64,000 bases of DNA, from contig JANWZD010000001.1 of assembly GCA_025054935.1 (NCBI GenBank), forward strand, positions 575,008-639,007, written 5' to 3'. Below, piece after piece: positions 34,761 through 43,548 of the stretch. Each line of letters starts with the position of its first letter. Position 1 is the stretch's first letter. The notes below the pieces were generated by a model. The model worked only from the letters and a program-made list of their open reading frames with translations, searched no databases and was not told the DNA's origin. A program made the translations under genes and the position numbers. This stretch comes from Dehalococcoidia bacterium. Its GTDB lineage: Bacteria; Chloroflexota; Dehalococcoidia; SpSt-223.

Positions 34761-36265
34761 GCGAGCAGATCCCCGAATGGCTGAGCCAGCGCGCCCGGCT
34801 GACCCCCGACCGGCTCGCCGTGCAATGCGAAGCAGTTGCGTGGAGCTATCGCGACCTCGACGCGCGAGCCAGTCTTGTCGCCGCCCATCTTGCGGAGTGC
34901 GGGGTGCGGGCGGGAGAGCGGGTTGCTCTCCTCGCCGACAGCAGCCCGGAGTATGCGGCCGCCGTCCATGGCGTGCCGCGCGCCGGGGCGGTTCTCGTTC
35001 CGCTCAATACTCGGCTGACCGTGGACGAACTCGCCTGGCAGATAAGCGACTGCGCGGCCTCGATCGTGATTGCGGACGCGGCGCACTACCAGCGCGGCGC
35101 GGCGGCGGCGGCCGCGGCCGGGAGAGCGGCGCCCCTCGACCTCGTCGCCCTGTGCGCTCCCGACCGGCCCTCGCCTCAGCCTGAGGTACGATGGGTCCGG
35201 AGTGAGACTGTCCACACCATCATCTACACCTCGGGGACAACCGGACGGCCAAAAGGGGCGCTGCTCACCTACGGGAATCACCTGTGGAGCGCGGTCGGCG
35301 CAGCGCTCCGCCTTGGGCTCTCTGCCCAAGACCGGTGGATCGCCTGCCTTCCTCTCTTCCACGTCGGAGGATTGTCGATCCTAATCCGAGCGGCGCTCGT
35401 CGGCAGCGCGGTTGATCTCCATCGCAGCTTCGTCCCGGCGGCGGTGAACCGCGCGATTGACGGGGGAGCGACGATCGTCTCGCTTGTGGCGGTGATGCTG
35501 CAGCGTCTTCTTGACGACCGCGCCGGCCGCCCCTACCCGCCAACGCTGCGCTGTGTTCTGGTCGGCGGCGGACCGCTTCCCCACAACCTGCTGCGACGCG
35601 CCGTCGCGGCGGGCATGCCGGTCGTCCAAACGTATGGGCTGACTGAGGCCGCTTCGCAGGTGACCACGCTCGCGCCGGAGGAAGCCGTCACGCGGCTCGG
35701 CGCTGCGGGAATGCCGCTCTTCCCCACCGAAATCCGCATCCTCGCCCCGGACGGGTCGCCTCTGCCCGCCGGCGTGCCGGGCGAGATCGCCATCCGGGGG
35801 CTCACCGTCAGCCCGGGCTACGTCGGGCATTCCGCCGTGCGCCCCGACGGCTGGTTTCGGACCGGCGACATCGGCCAGCTCGATGCCGATGGCTACCTCA
35901 CCGTGCTCGACCGCCGGGACGACCTCATTATCAGCGGAGGCGAAAACATCTCGCCGGCGGAGGTCGAAGCGGTCCTCCGGGAGCACCCTGCCGTGATCGA
36001 TGCGGGTGTGGTCGGCGCGCCAGACCCGATATGGGGACAGCGCGCGGTCGCGTTTGTGGTTCTCGCCGGCGACTCCCAGCCCGACCTCGAGGCGTTCTGC
36101 CGCTCCCGCCTCGCTGGCTACAAGACGCCGCGTCAGTTCATTGCCGTCGCGGACTTGCCGCGCAACGCTGCAGGCAAGCTGCTGCGAAGTGAGCTGCGCC
36201 GCTGGCTGACCCCCTACCTCGAAGAAGGCGCAACCGCCACGAGCGACTCGGAGGAGGAGCGCTAG
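34757..36265 (+). CDS. menE: o-succinylbenzoate-CoA ligase
   Basis: MenE activates o-succinylbenzoate with ATP and CoA. The 502-aa AMP-forming ligase has the P-loop motif IIYTSGTTGRPKGALLTYGN, the VQTYGLTEAASQVTTL motif, the hinge FRTGDIGQLDADGYLTVLDR and the C-terminal Lys in NAAGKLLRSELRR. It is the last gene of the operon. MenA and the final methyltransferase are not in this window. No clear terminator follows; the next gene starts 163 nt downstream. Confidence 0.93.
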   Translation: MSEQIPEWLSQRARLTPDRLAVQCEAVAWSYRDLDARASLVAAHLAECGVRAGERVALLADSSPEYAAAVHGVPRAGAVLVPLNTRLTVDELAWQISDCAASIVIADAAHYQRGAAAAAAAGRAAPLDLVALCAPDRPSPQPEVRWVRSETVHTIIYTSGTTGRPKGALLTYGNHLWSAVGAALRLGLSAQDRWIACLPLFHVGGLSILIRAALVGSAVDLHRSFVPAAVNRAIDGGATIVSLVAVMLQRLLDDRAGRPYPPTLRCVLVGGGPLPHNLLRRAVAAGMPVVQTYGLTEAASQVTTLAPEEAVTRLGAAGMPLFPTEIRILAPDGSPLPAGVPGEIAIRGLTVSPGYVGHSAVRPDGWFRTGDIGQLDADGYLTVLDRRDDLIISGGENISPAEVEAVLREHPAVIDAGVVGAPDPIWGQRAVAFVVLAGDSQPDLEAFCRSRLAGYKTPRQFIAVADLPRNAAGKLLRSELRRWLTPYLEEGATATSDSEEER

Positions 36266-36387
36266 CCGCCTGTCAGGACGGCTCACCCTCTCCTCACGCT
36301 TCCCCCCGCCGCGGGCAGTCCTACGCCGTGCCGTGGCACCTCCGGAAGCGCTGCCGTATCGTTTGCGAAAGAGCGGTGTTCTAGAGA

Positions 36388-36402
36388 TGACAGAACCTGT
36401 CA
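36388..36402 (+). promoter_or_regulatory. operator-like inverted repeat upstream of the radical SAM gene
   Basis: TGACAG-AAC-CTGTCA is a perfect 6-bp inverted repeat 26 nt before the ATG at 36428. It may be an operator or a leader hairpin. No clear -35/-10 pair was identified around it. Confidence 0.4.
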
Positions 36403-36427
36403 CTCTGCTCATCAACTGAGAGGGGAT

Positions 36428-37996
36428 ATGGCGACGACGCTCCTTCCCATGTTCACCCCGAGGAAGGCGCCGGTTGTTCCGAACCTGAACCTGCAGAACA
36501 AGCCGACGCGGCGCGTTATGTTCGTTCAGCCGCGTTCGACCGGAGGAAATTTCGAATACGTGGCGATCTTTCGCCAAGGTATGCTCTTTCTCTCTGGTGC
36601 CTTGCGCGATTATGACGGCGCCTATCACTACGAGCGGTCGATTTGGATGGAAGACCGCAGCGGCCCGATCGACCCCGGGAAAGACCTCGAAGGGGTTGAT
36701 ATTCTCTGTCTCACCTGCCTGATCAATGAGGCGCCGCGCGCGTACGAGATCGGGCGGCTGGCCAAGCTCTACCACCCGACGATCAAGATCATCGGCGGCG
36801 GGCCGCAAATGGGGCCGCTTCCTGCCGAGGCGATCGAGCACGGCAAGGTCGACGTCGTCGTCCAGCGCGAAGGCGAAGATGTCATTGGGCCGATCTGCGA
36901 CCTGCTGCTCACCTATGAGGGAGCCGATCTCGTCCGCGAACTGAAGAAAATCGGCGGCATCGCCTTTCTCGACGAGGGCAAAGTCGTCGAGACGCGGCCG
37001 CACCGCCCCGCGATCCCGGCGGATTTCGTCAAGCTGCCGGACTACGACTCGATCCTCGACCTGACCCCGAAGAACCCGATGGCCGCCGGCGTCCTCGAGA
37101 CGGTGCGGGGCTGCACTGAGAACTGTTCGTTCTGCGAGGTTATCCAGCAGTTCAAGGGCTATCGGATGGTCAGCCGCGAGGTCGAGCTCGCCCGCATCGC
37201 GCAGCTGCAGGACCTCGCCGACCGCGGGCTTATCTTCCGGTCGCCGCTGGACGGCCGCTTTGCGGTCTTCGTCTCCGACGACCTCCATGCGCCGCCGCTG
37301 CGGGCGACGAAGTTCTACCAGGAGCGCTTGGCGCGGATCCGCACCTGGAAAGATCACACGAAAGGCATGTTCCTGATCAGCCAAAACCGTGCCGAGCTCG
37401 GCCAGAGCCCCGAGATGATGGAAGCGTATCTCGAGGCGGGGATGGAGATGCTCTATCTGGGGGTCGAGTCCTCGAACGCCGAGGCGCTCAAGCTGATCCG
37501 GAAACGGCAGGAGCCCGGCCAAGTGCATCGCGACCTGACGGAACTGAACCGCCGCGGCTTCATTGTGGTGGCGATGACCATCATCGGGCTGCCGGGCGAC
37601 ACCGAAGAGTCGATCATGGAGATGGCCGATTGGGTGCGCAGCGTCAGCCGCTACCAAACGGCCAACCTGCTGACGCCCTTGCCGGCGACGATCAACTGGC
37701 CGAACCCCGAGAAGGGCTGGCCGGGGCTGATCCCCCTCGATGAGGACGGCAGCATCTTGCCCCCGGGCAAGCTTCGGCCCTATGCCCTCTATACCGGCCG
37801 GCAGTTTGTCCACTACGATGAGCGCTGGTCGATGCAAGAGTCGCGGGAGCTGTACCGCAAATACACCGAGCGGCTGCGCCCGGTTGACTCGCTCTACGCC
37901 CGTATCTACCGGATGATCAAATACAAAGCTGAACGGGGCGAATTGAAGCAAGGCGCGCCAACCCGCGTCGGCACCGAACTGCCGGCGCGCATTTAG
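36428..37996 (+). CDS. B12-binding domain radical SAM protein
   Basis: The 522-aa protein has an N-terminal cobalamin-binding-type Rossmann domain (KIIGGGPQMGPLPAEAI, VDVVVQREGEDVIGPI) and a radical SAM core with CxxxCxxC in VRGCTENCSFCEV. YLGVESSNAEALKLIRK and IVVAMTIIGLPGDTEESI are typical of the B12/radical SAM class that includes hopanoid and bacteriochlorophyll enzymes. It has no His in the DxHxxG position I can point to. Substrate is unknown; the following genes do not define a pathway. A purine-rich site (GAGAGGGGA) precedes the ATG. Confidence 0.85.
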   Translation: MATTLLPMFTPRKAPVVPNLNLQNKPTRRVMFVQPRSTGGNFEYVAIFRQGMLFLSGALRDYDGAYHYERSIWMEDRSGPIDPGKDLEGVDILCLTCLINEAPRAYEIGRLAKLYHPTIKIIGGGPQMGPLPAEAIEHGKVDVVVQREGEDVIGPICDLLLTYEGADLVRELKKIGGIAFLDEGKVVETRPHRPAIPADFVKLPDYDSILDLTPKNPMAAGVLETVRGCTENCSFCEVIQQFKGYRMVSREVELARIAQLQDLADRGLIFRSPLDGRFAVFVSDDLHAPPLRATKFYQERLARIRTWKDHTKGMFLISQNRAELGQSPEMMEAYLEAGMEMLYLGVESSNAEALKLIRKRQEPGQVHRDLTELNRRGFIVVAMTIIGLPGDTEESIMEMADWVRSVSRYQTANLLTPLPATINWPNPEKGWPGLIPLDEDGSILPPGKLRPYALYTGRQFVHYDERWSMQESRELYRKYTERLRPVDSLYARIYRMIKYKAERGELKQGAPTRVGTELPARI

Positions 37997-38041
37997 CCGA
38001 ACAGCAGCGGCTCGGCAAGTTCGTCGCCGCTCTCTCCTCGC

Positions 38042-38071
38042 TTGACCGACCTGACTGCGGATGACAATACT
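38042..38071 (+). promoter_or_regulatory. promoter of the ATPase-like/GNAT gene
   Basis: TTGACC (38042-38047) and AATACT (38066-38071) are separated by 18 nt, upstream of the start at 38107. The gap after the radical SAM gene is 110 nt. Confidence 0.55.
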
Positions 38072-38106
38072 CCGCCGAGCAGGCACACTTCGCCGGAGGG
38101 AGGCCG

Positions 38107-39606
38107 ATGGCTGCTGCCGAGCGGACCGAGCTGACGATCCCGGGTCAGCCGTCCTCGCTTCCTCTCGCCCGCGCCTATGTCGAGCACCTCTTCCGCGGCG
38201 CGGGATGCTCGGCCGCCGACGCGCAGCAGGCGGGCGAGGTAGGGGCCGCAGCGCTGACGCTCGTGCTCGACCGGCTTGACCCTGCTGCGCCCGGCTCAAT
38301 CAAACTGAGCAGCGAAGTGACGGCGACGACAATCCGGCTGACGATCTCCGACTTGGGGTTGCCGTTCGATCCGGAGCAGAACGTTACCCTCACCCCGCCC
38401 CGCTTTCGTCCTCTCGAAGAGAACCCCGAGCGTCGCCACGCCTCCCGGCTGATCCGGCAGTTTTTCGACGAGGCACGCTGGGTCAACCTCGGTCCGCGAG
38501 GGATGGAGCTCCGACTGAGCAAGCGACTGCCGACCGCCGACATCACCCAACGGCTGCCGGCGGCGGCGCTTACCCCGTGGAGTGAGGACGTCGTCGCCGC
38601 GCCGCCCCAAGAGTATGCGATCCGGCGCATGCGGCCGGACGAGGCGATCGGGGTCGCCCAGTGCATCTTCCGCACCTACGGCTACACCTATCCGAATGAA
38701 GACCTCTATTACCCCGACCGGATTGTCGAGCAGAATGAGCGGGGCGAACTCGTCTCCGTCGTTGCCGTGACGATGAGCGGCGAACTCGTGGGGCATTACG
38801 CCCTCGAACGGCCGGGTCTTGGTCCCCTCGCCGAGAGCGGCCAAGCTGTGGTCGTGCCCGCGCATCGAGGACGGAACCTCATGGAGCGGATGCGCGCCTT
38901 CCTCGTCGAGGAGGCGAAGCGGCTCGGGCTGGCCGGCATCTACAGCCAGCCCGTCACCAACCATCCGTTCAGCCAGCGCGTCAACGAGCGGTTCGGAGCG
39001 AAGGTGTGCGGCATCTCGCTCGGTCTCGCTCCCGCTTCCATGCAGTTCAAAGCGATCGATGAGACGCTGGAACAGCGCGTCTCCACGATGCTGTACTTCA
39101 CGCCGCTCCGGCCGCTCAGCGGAGAAGAGCGGTACGCCCCGCCTCGCCACGCGGCGATGCTGCAGCGGATCTATGCCCAATTCGGCGTCGCGCCCCGCTT
39201 CGCTCGCGGCGCGGCGCTCTTTGGTTTCGGGCAAGTCGATGTCAGCTTCGACCGAGGGCTGCGGCGCGGCCGCATCAGCGTTCACGCGATCGGAGCTGAC
39301 ACGCCGGCCGAGATTCGGCAGGCCCAGCGGGTTCTCGTCGAGACCGGCAGCGCCGAGGTTATCTACCTCGAACTGCCGCTCTCCCACCCGAGCACGCCGG
39401 CGCTCTGCGACTACGCCGAGCGCGCGGGGTTCTTTTTCAGCGGTCTCGGCCCCTATTTCGCTAAGGACGGCGACGTCCTGCGGCTGCAGTATCTCGCCGT
39501 GCCGCTCGACCCCGCCCGCCTCGAGATCGTCAGCGACTTCGGCAAGGAACTGCGCGATTACATCGTCGAGGACTGGACGCGCGTCCGCGCGCTTGCATCT
39601 TCGTAG
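38107..39606 (+). CDS. HATPase (RsbW/SpoIIAB)-like domain fused to GNAT acetyltransferase
   Basis: Residues 1-140 look like an anti-sigma-factor-type ATPase: AGEVGAAALTLVLDRLD in place of the N-box, then LTISDLGLPFDPE and the glycine/basic loop before LGPRGMELRLSKRL. Residues about 160-300 are a GNAT domain (YAIRRMRPDEAIGVAQCIFR, AVVVPAHRGRNLMERMRAFL with the acetyl-CoA pyrophosphate loop). A further 190 residues have a second, weaker domain. Such fusions are uncommon; the ATPase-like half may gate the acetyltransferase. Target unknown. Strong site GGAGGGAGG before ATG 38107. Confidence 0.7.
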   Translation: MAAAERTELTIPGQPSSLPLARAYVEHLFRGAGCSAADAQQAGEVGAAALTLVLDRLDPAAPGSIKLSSEVTATTIRLTISDLGLPFDPEQNVTLTPPRFRPLEENPERRHASRLIRQFFDEARWVNLGPRGMELRLSKRLPTADITQRLPAAALTPWSEDVVAAPPQEYAIRRMRPDEAIGVAQCIFRTYGYTYPNEDLYYPDRIVEQNERGELVSVVAVTMSGELVGHYALERPGLGPLAESGQAVVVPAHRGRNLMERMRAFLVEEAKRLGLAGIYSQPVTNHPFSQRVNERFGAKVCGISLGLAPASMQFKAIDETLEQRVSTMLYFTPLRPLSGEERYAPPRHAAMLQRIYAQFGVAPRFARGAALFGFGQVDVSFDRGLRRGRISVHAIGADTPAEIRQAQRVLVETGSAEVIYLELPLSHPSTPALCDYAERAGFFFSGLGPYFAKDGDVLRLQYLAVPLDPARLEIVSDFGKELRDYIVEDWTRVRALASS

Positions 39607-41033
39607 GCGCGGGGCACCGCTGCCACACCAGAGGCACGGCCAAGGCGCCGGGCGACCATTGCGATCCCGACATTCATCCAGAAGAGCGCGATCGTCTGCG
39701 GGAAATGCAGGTTGAAGAAATAGTGGTCAAAGACCCCAGCGACGAGGGCACCGGTGAGCGCCCCGATCGCGCCGAGCAGCACCGCTTCATCCTCCGGGGC
39801 AACGAGCTGACGCCAAGCGCGCAGTGACGTGACATAAAATGTCACAATGACGATTAGGAAGCTGCTCAGGCCCACCAGTCCCATCTGCTCCGCAATCAGG
39901 AGGTAGACCGAACTGGCGGCGATGTACAGTTCGAGGTCGGGCGCGGCGCCGAAGCCGACGCCGAACCAGGGGTAGGCCTGAATGAGGCGAAGCGCGTCCC
40001 GGTATTCCCCAAGCCGCATCTGGGCGGCGCGATCCTCGAACTCGATCCCCGACTGGAACCGATCGACCACGAGGTCGCCCCACGGCGTGACTGCGATCGT
40101 TGCGGCGACGAGAAGCGCAACCAGCCAAATCCGGCGGTAGCGGAGCGTCGCGAGGAGCGCGCCCGCCGCCATTGCGCCTGCCCATGAACTCCGGCTGAAG
40201 GTGAGCACCAAGCAGAGGAGCATCGCCGCAAACGCGGGGAACAGCCAGACGCGCGGCAGGACCGGCTTCGGGCTGAACAGTTGGGTTGCGGTATAGGGTG
40301 CGGTCAGGAGGAGCGTTCCTGCCAGCACATTCGGGTCGACGCTCGTGCCGACCGCCCGCAGCAGCTGCGACTCCGCGATTGTGCGGGTGACGATCGACCC
40401 CGAGGGGTAGTAGCCGATCGCGCGCAAGCTGAGGAGGATCCGAGTCGCGAGGTCCTGATCAAGGAAGTACAGGACTATGCCGATAAGCGATGCTCCCGTC
40501 GCGCCGACGATGAACGTCTGCGCAAGCCGCCGCAGCGCCGGCCGGTCGTCGACCATGTTGACGACGGTGAAAAAGAAGAGAATGCCGTTGATCGTCTTCA
40601 GAAAGAAGCGCGTCAGCTCCGCCGTTGTCGACTGAATCCCGAAGATAAACGATGCGATCGCCAAGCCGATGAAGACGAGGATCGGCCCGTCGAGCGGGGT
40701 CGTCTGAACCGTCTCTTGGCGGCGGAGCAGCAGGCGAAGGATCCAGAGCAGCAGCAAACTGGCAAGAATGGCATCAACGAAGGTCAGCCGAACGCCGCCG
40801 ATCGGGATCGGAATAACCGCGAAGGGAAGAAGCGTCACGGTGAGAATGAAGGCGACGAAGCCGACCAGCGGCTGAACGAGAATGCCGATCCCGGCGGCGA
40901 TGCCGAGAACGAGGGCGAAGCCGGCAACAGGATGGACGCGCACGCCAAGCGCGGCGCCGCCGACGACGGCCAGCAACCCCGCCGCAATGAGAAGAGCGCG
41001 GGCTGCGGCCGGAGAGAGCGCCGAGACAGTCAC
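39558..41033 (-). CDS. O-antigen ligase-like (Wzy_C) membrane protein
   Basis: The 491-aa protein has about a dozen hydrophobic helices and the large loop region typical of the O-antigen ligase/polymerase family, with CLVLTFSRSSWAGAMAAGAL and YPWFGVGFGAAPDLELYIAA followed by a membrane His-containing stretch (VFDHYFFNLHFPQTI). It would join or polymerise surface glycans. GTG 41033 lies 6 nt after TACAAT, so the longer TTG start further up is unlikely. Its 3' end overlaps the convergent GNAT fusion by 49 nt. Confidence 0.82.
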   Translation of the reverse strand: MTVSALSPAAARALLIAAGLLAVVGGAALGVRVHPVAGFALVLGIAAGIGILVQPLVGFVAFILTVTLLPFAVIPIPIGGVRLTFVDAILASLLLLWILRLLLRRQETVQTTPLDGPILVFIGLAIASFIFGIQSTTAELTRFFLKTINGILFFFTVVNMVDDRPALRRLAQTFIVGATGASLIGIVLYFLDQDLATRILLSLRAIGYYPSGSIVTRTIAESQLLRAVGTSVDPNVLAGTLLLTAPYTATQLFSPKPVLPRVWLFPAFAAMLLCLVLTFSRSSWAGAMAAGALLATLRYRRIWLVALLVAATIAVTPWGDLVVDRFQSGIEFEDRAAQMRLGEYRDALRLIQAYPWFGVGFGAAPDLELYIAASSVYLLIAEQMGLVGLSSFLIVIVTFYVTSLRAWRQLVAPEDEAVLLGAIGALTGALVAGVFDHYFFNLHFPQTIALFWMNVGIAMVARRLGRASGVAAVPRAYEDASARTRVQSSTM

Positions 41034-41039
41034 GGCCGG

Positions 41040-41045
41040 ATTGTA
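41040..41045 (-). promoter_or_regulatory. -10 box (TACAAT) directly before the GTG start, leaderless arrangement
   Basis: On the minus strand TACAAT (41045-41040) is followed by CCGGCC and then GTG 41033. The 6-nt spacing leaves no room for a ribosome site and predicts a start at the GTG itself. Confidence 0.55.
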
Positions 41046-41114
41046 GCCGCTCCCGACGCCGGGGAAGACGGCGCCGGGACCTTCCAGCAATAGGGCGACA
41101 GCCCCCTCCGGTGG

Positions 41115-41120
41115 TAGAAT
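41115..41120 (+). promoter_or_regulatory. -10 box (TAGAAT) of the C-terminal protease gene
   Basis: TAGAAT lies 40 nt before ATG 41160. The predicted start near 41127 leaves a leader with the GGGGAG ribosome site. It also excludes the in-frame upstream ATG at 41124. Confidence 0.5.
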
Positions 41121-41159
41121 GAAATGCGCCGTTCACGCCGGCGCGGGGAGACAGAGCCA

Positions 41160-42371
41160 ATGCGGCGCTTCGCTCGACTTTCGGTCATCACCTTCTTGGT
41201 GGCGATGCTAGTCATCGTCTCGTTCGGCGCCGGGGTCGGCGTCGGCCGCTACTCGCCGACCGTCGTCCACGGCATTCCGCCGGCGATCGCTGCGGGTCCG
41301 GCACCGACCGCAGACGGCTTCGGCATTCTGAACGAGGTGCTGCGCATCCTCCGCACCGACTTTGTCGACCGCGACAAGCTTGATCTCTCCAAACTGGCAG
41401 AAGGGGCGATCCGCGGGATGATCGAAGCGGCGGGCGACCCGAGCCAGAGCTACCTCACTCCGGAGCAGTACCAAGAAGCGCGCCGCAACAATCAGGGGAT
41501 CGCCTTCGACGGGATCGGGGCGACGGTCAATATGGATGAGAACAATCGCCTCATCATCATCTCGCCGATCGCCGGCTCACCGGCCGCCCTCGCCGGGCTG
41601 CGCCCGGGCGACTGGATCATGGCGGCTAACGGCGAAGATACGACTAAGATGACCGTCAGCGAGGCAGTGCAGAAGATCCGCGGCCCGCGCGGCACCAAAG
41701 TGCGCCTCACTATCAAGCGCGAAGGCGAAAACCCCTTCGACGTCGAGATCGTCCGCGGCCCGATCCCGGAGATCACCGTCCACTATCGGCTGCTGCCCGA
41801 AGGCTTCGCTTACATTCAGATTACCCAGGTGACGCAGCGGACCGGCGAAGAGCTGAGCAACGCCATCCCTGAGATCAAGAAGCACCATCCCAAGGGGATC
41901 ATCCTCGACCTGCGCTCCAACCCGGGAGGCTCGCTCACGGCGACAATCGAAGTTGCCAGCCAATTCCTTAAGGAAGGCATTATTCTCGAGGACGTCAATG
42001 GCGACGGTAAGCGCCAAACGTACCGCGTCAAGCCCGGCGGCCAGCTGACAGAGCTACCGCTGGTAGTCCTCGTGAACAGGGGGTCGGCCTCGGCGGCAGA
42101 AGTGATCTCTGGCGCCTTCCAGGACGCCAAGCGCGCCACCATCATTGGCGAGCGCACGTTCGGCAAAGGCACCGTCAACACCTGGAAGGAGCTCTCGAAC
42201 GGCGGTGCGGTCTACGTCTCGATTTCGCACTGGTATACGCCGAGCGGCCGCCAGATTGAGCGTCAGGGCATTGTGCCGGATATCATTGTGCCGATGTCGG
42301 AAGAGGATTGGCGGAGCGGCAACGATCTCCAGCTTCGCCGCGCAATTGAGTTCCTGCAGACCGGCCGGTAG
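41160..42371 (+). CDS. ctpA: S41 family C-terminal processing peptidase
   Basis: This 403-aa serine protease has an N-terminal membrane anchor/signal (LSVITFLVAMLVIVSFGAGV), a PDZ domain (about 100-185, with LAGLRPGDWIMAANGEDTTK), and the S41 catalytic domain. The nucleophile is the Ser in NRGSASAAEVISGAFQDAK and the general base the Lys in GERTFGKGTVNTW. LRSNPGGSL is also present. It cleaves C-terminal tails of exported proteins. ATG 41160 is chosen by its GGGGAG site. Confidence 0.92.
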   Translation: MRRFARLSVITFLVAMLVIVSFGAGVGVGRYSPTVVHGIPPAIAAGPAPTADGFGILNEVLRILRTDFVDRDKLDLSKLAEGAIRGMIEAAGDPSQSYLTPEQYQEARRNNQGIAFDGIGATVNMDENNRLIIISPIAGSPAALAGLRPGDWIMAANGEDTTKMTVSEAVQKIRGPRGTKVRLTIKREGENPFDVEIVRGPIPEITVHYRLLPEGFAYIQITQVTQRTGEELSNAIPEIKKHHPKGIILDLRSNPGGSLTATIEVASQFLKEGIILEDVNGDGKRQTYRVKPGGQLTELPLVVLVNRGSASAAEVISGAFQDAKRATIIGERTFGKGTVNTWKELSNGGAVYVSISHWYTPSGRQIERQGIVPDIIVPMSEEDWRSGNDLQLRRAIEFLQTGR

Positions 42372-42409
42372 TCCGTCCCTAGCCGGCCTCGGCGTGGCTG
42401 CATCTCAGC

Positions 42410-42700
42410 ATGGCGAAGCTCCTCGCTGCCTTGACCCTCTTCGTTTTCGTTCTGCCGGCCATCATTGTCTCGCTCTGGTGGGCGGCGCTCTGCACCCGCC
42501 TTCTTCATCGCGTTCCAGCAGGCGACCAGTGGGAGACGCAGCTGAGTAGCCGCCGCGCTCTGCGCCTGCTTGTCGTGACGCTCCTTCTCGCTGGATGGAT
42601 CGTGATCTTCTGGAGCTGGATCCAGTTCGCGAACAGCCAGCTTGACCCGCTGGGACTGCGTCCGATCGCCGACTGGGTCGCGACAACACTCCGCTCCTGA
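42410..42700 (+). CDS. 96-aa two-TM protein of unknown function
   Basis: Two hydrophobic helices, near residues 4-28 (LLAALTLFVFVLPAIIVSLW) and 52-70 (LRLLVVTLLLAGWIVIFWSW), are joined by a basic loop. No motif or family is recognised. The stop codon overlaps the ATG of the following transporter (TGATG), so the two are co-translated. It may be a small accessory membrane protein; that is speculation. Confidence 0.65.
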   Translation: MAKLLAALTLFVFVLPAIIVSLWWAALCTRLLHRVPAGDQWETQLSSRRALRLLVVTLLLAGWIVIFWSWIQFANSQLDPLGLRPIADWVATTLRS

Positions 42701-43548
42701 TGACCGGCAAAGGAGCGTACTTCCTGATCGCGGCGCTCGCATGTGGGTGGGGGACCGTCGCGATCATCGTTCGGCTGGTGAACGCGCCGAGCGTCGTCGC
42801 AGTGTTCTACCGCGTCCTCTTCGCCGGGGTTGCGCTCGGCGTGGGACTGGGCGCCACCGGAGGCGCCGCACAGTGGTGGCAGCTGGTCCGGCGCCCTGCC
42901 GCTGTGGGGATGGGCCTCGCGCTCGCCCTCCACTGGCTCTGCTTCTTCCAAGCGCTGCGCGAGACGTCGGTCGCGAGCGCAGTCCTTGCGACGACCAGTT
43001 CTCCTATTTTCCTCGCCGTCCTTGGGCCGCTGCTGCTCAATGAGCGGCCGGCGGGCGGCGCGCTCATCGCCACTGGGCTTGGGATCGGCGGCGTCGCGGT
43101 CCTCACCGGGTTGGGCGACCCGAGCGAGGTGCGCGTGCAGGGGGTCGCGCTTGGCTTGCTGGCGGCGCTCCTCGGCGCGCTGATCCCGATTGCCGGGAAG
43201 CACCTCGGGCAGACGAGCCGGCCGGCAACGATCGTGAGCGTCCAGACGGCTGTCGCCAGCCTCGCCCTCCTCCCCGTTGCGCTCGCCAGCGGGGTCGCTC
43301 TCCCCCTCCGTGACCTCACCCTCCTCGCCACGCTCGGCATCGCCCACACCGCGCTCGCCTTCACGCTGTACTATCGAGCCTTACAGCGCGTGCCTGTCCA
43401 AACTGCGGGGGTGCTTGGCCTGCTCGAGCCGCTCAGCGCCGCCGTGCTCGCATGGGCGCTGCTCGGCGAGCCGGTCCGCACCTCCACGGTCGTCGGCGGC
43501 GCGCTGATCGTGCTTGGCGCGCTTCTGGTGCGCCCCCAAGGTGAGTGA
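42700..43548 (+). CDS. EamA/DMT family transporter
   Basis: The 282-aa protein has ten hydrophobic helices arranged as two EamA repeats. The first ends near VLGPLLLNERPAGGALIATGL and the second near VLAWALLGEPVRTSTVVGGA, both typical of drug/metabolite exporters. Substrate cannot be predicted. The start overlaps the two-TM gene and the stop overlaps the following dehydrogenase, forming a coupled group. Confidence 0.88.
   Translation: MTGKGAYFLIAALACGWGTVAIIVRLVNAPSVVAVFYRVLFAGVALGVGLGATGGAAQWWQLVRRPAAVGMGLALALHWLCFFQALRETSVASAVLATTSSPIFLAVLGPLLLNERPAGGALIATGLGIGGVAVLTGLGDPSEVRVQGVALGLLAALLGALIPIAGKHLGQTSRPATIVSVQTAVASLALLPVALASGVALPLRDLTLLATLGIAHTALAFTLYYRALQRVPVQTAGVLGLLEPLSAAVLAWALLGEPVRTSTVVGGALIVLGALLVRPQGE

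Noticed and set aside
35381-38299. Long minus-strand frame opposite menE and the radical SAM gene (972 codons)
   Set aside because: It is open only because of high GC. The plus strand carries recognisable catalytic motifs, and this frame is Arg/Gly/Asp-rich with no conserved motif.
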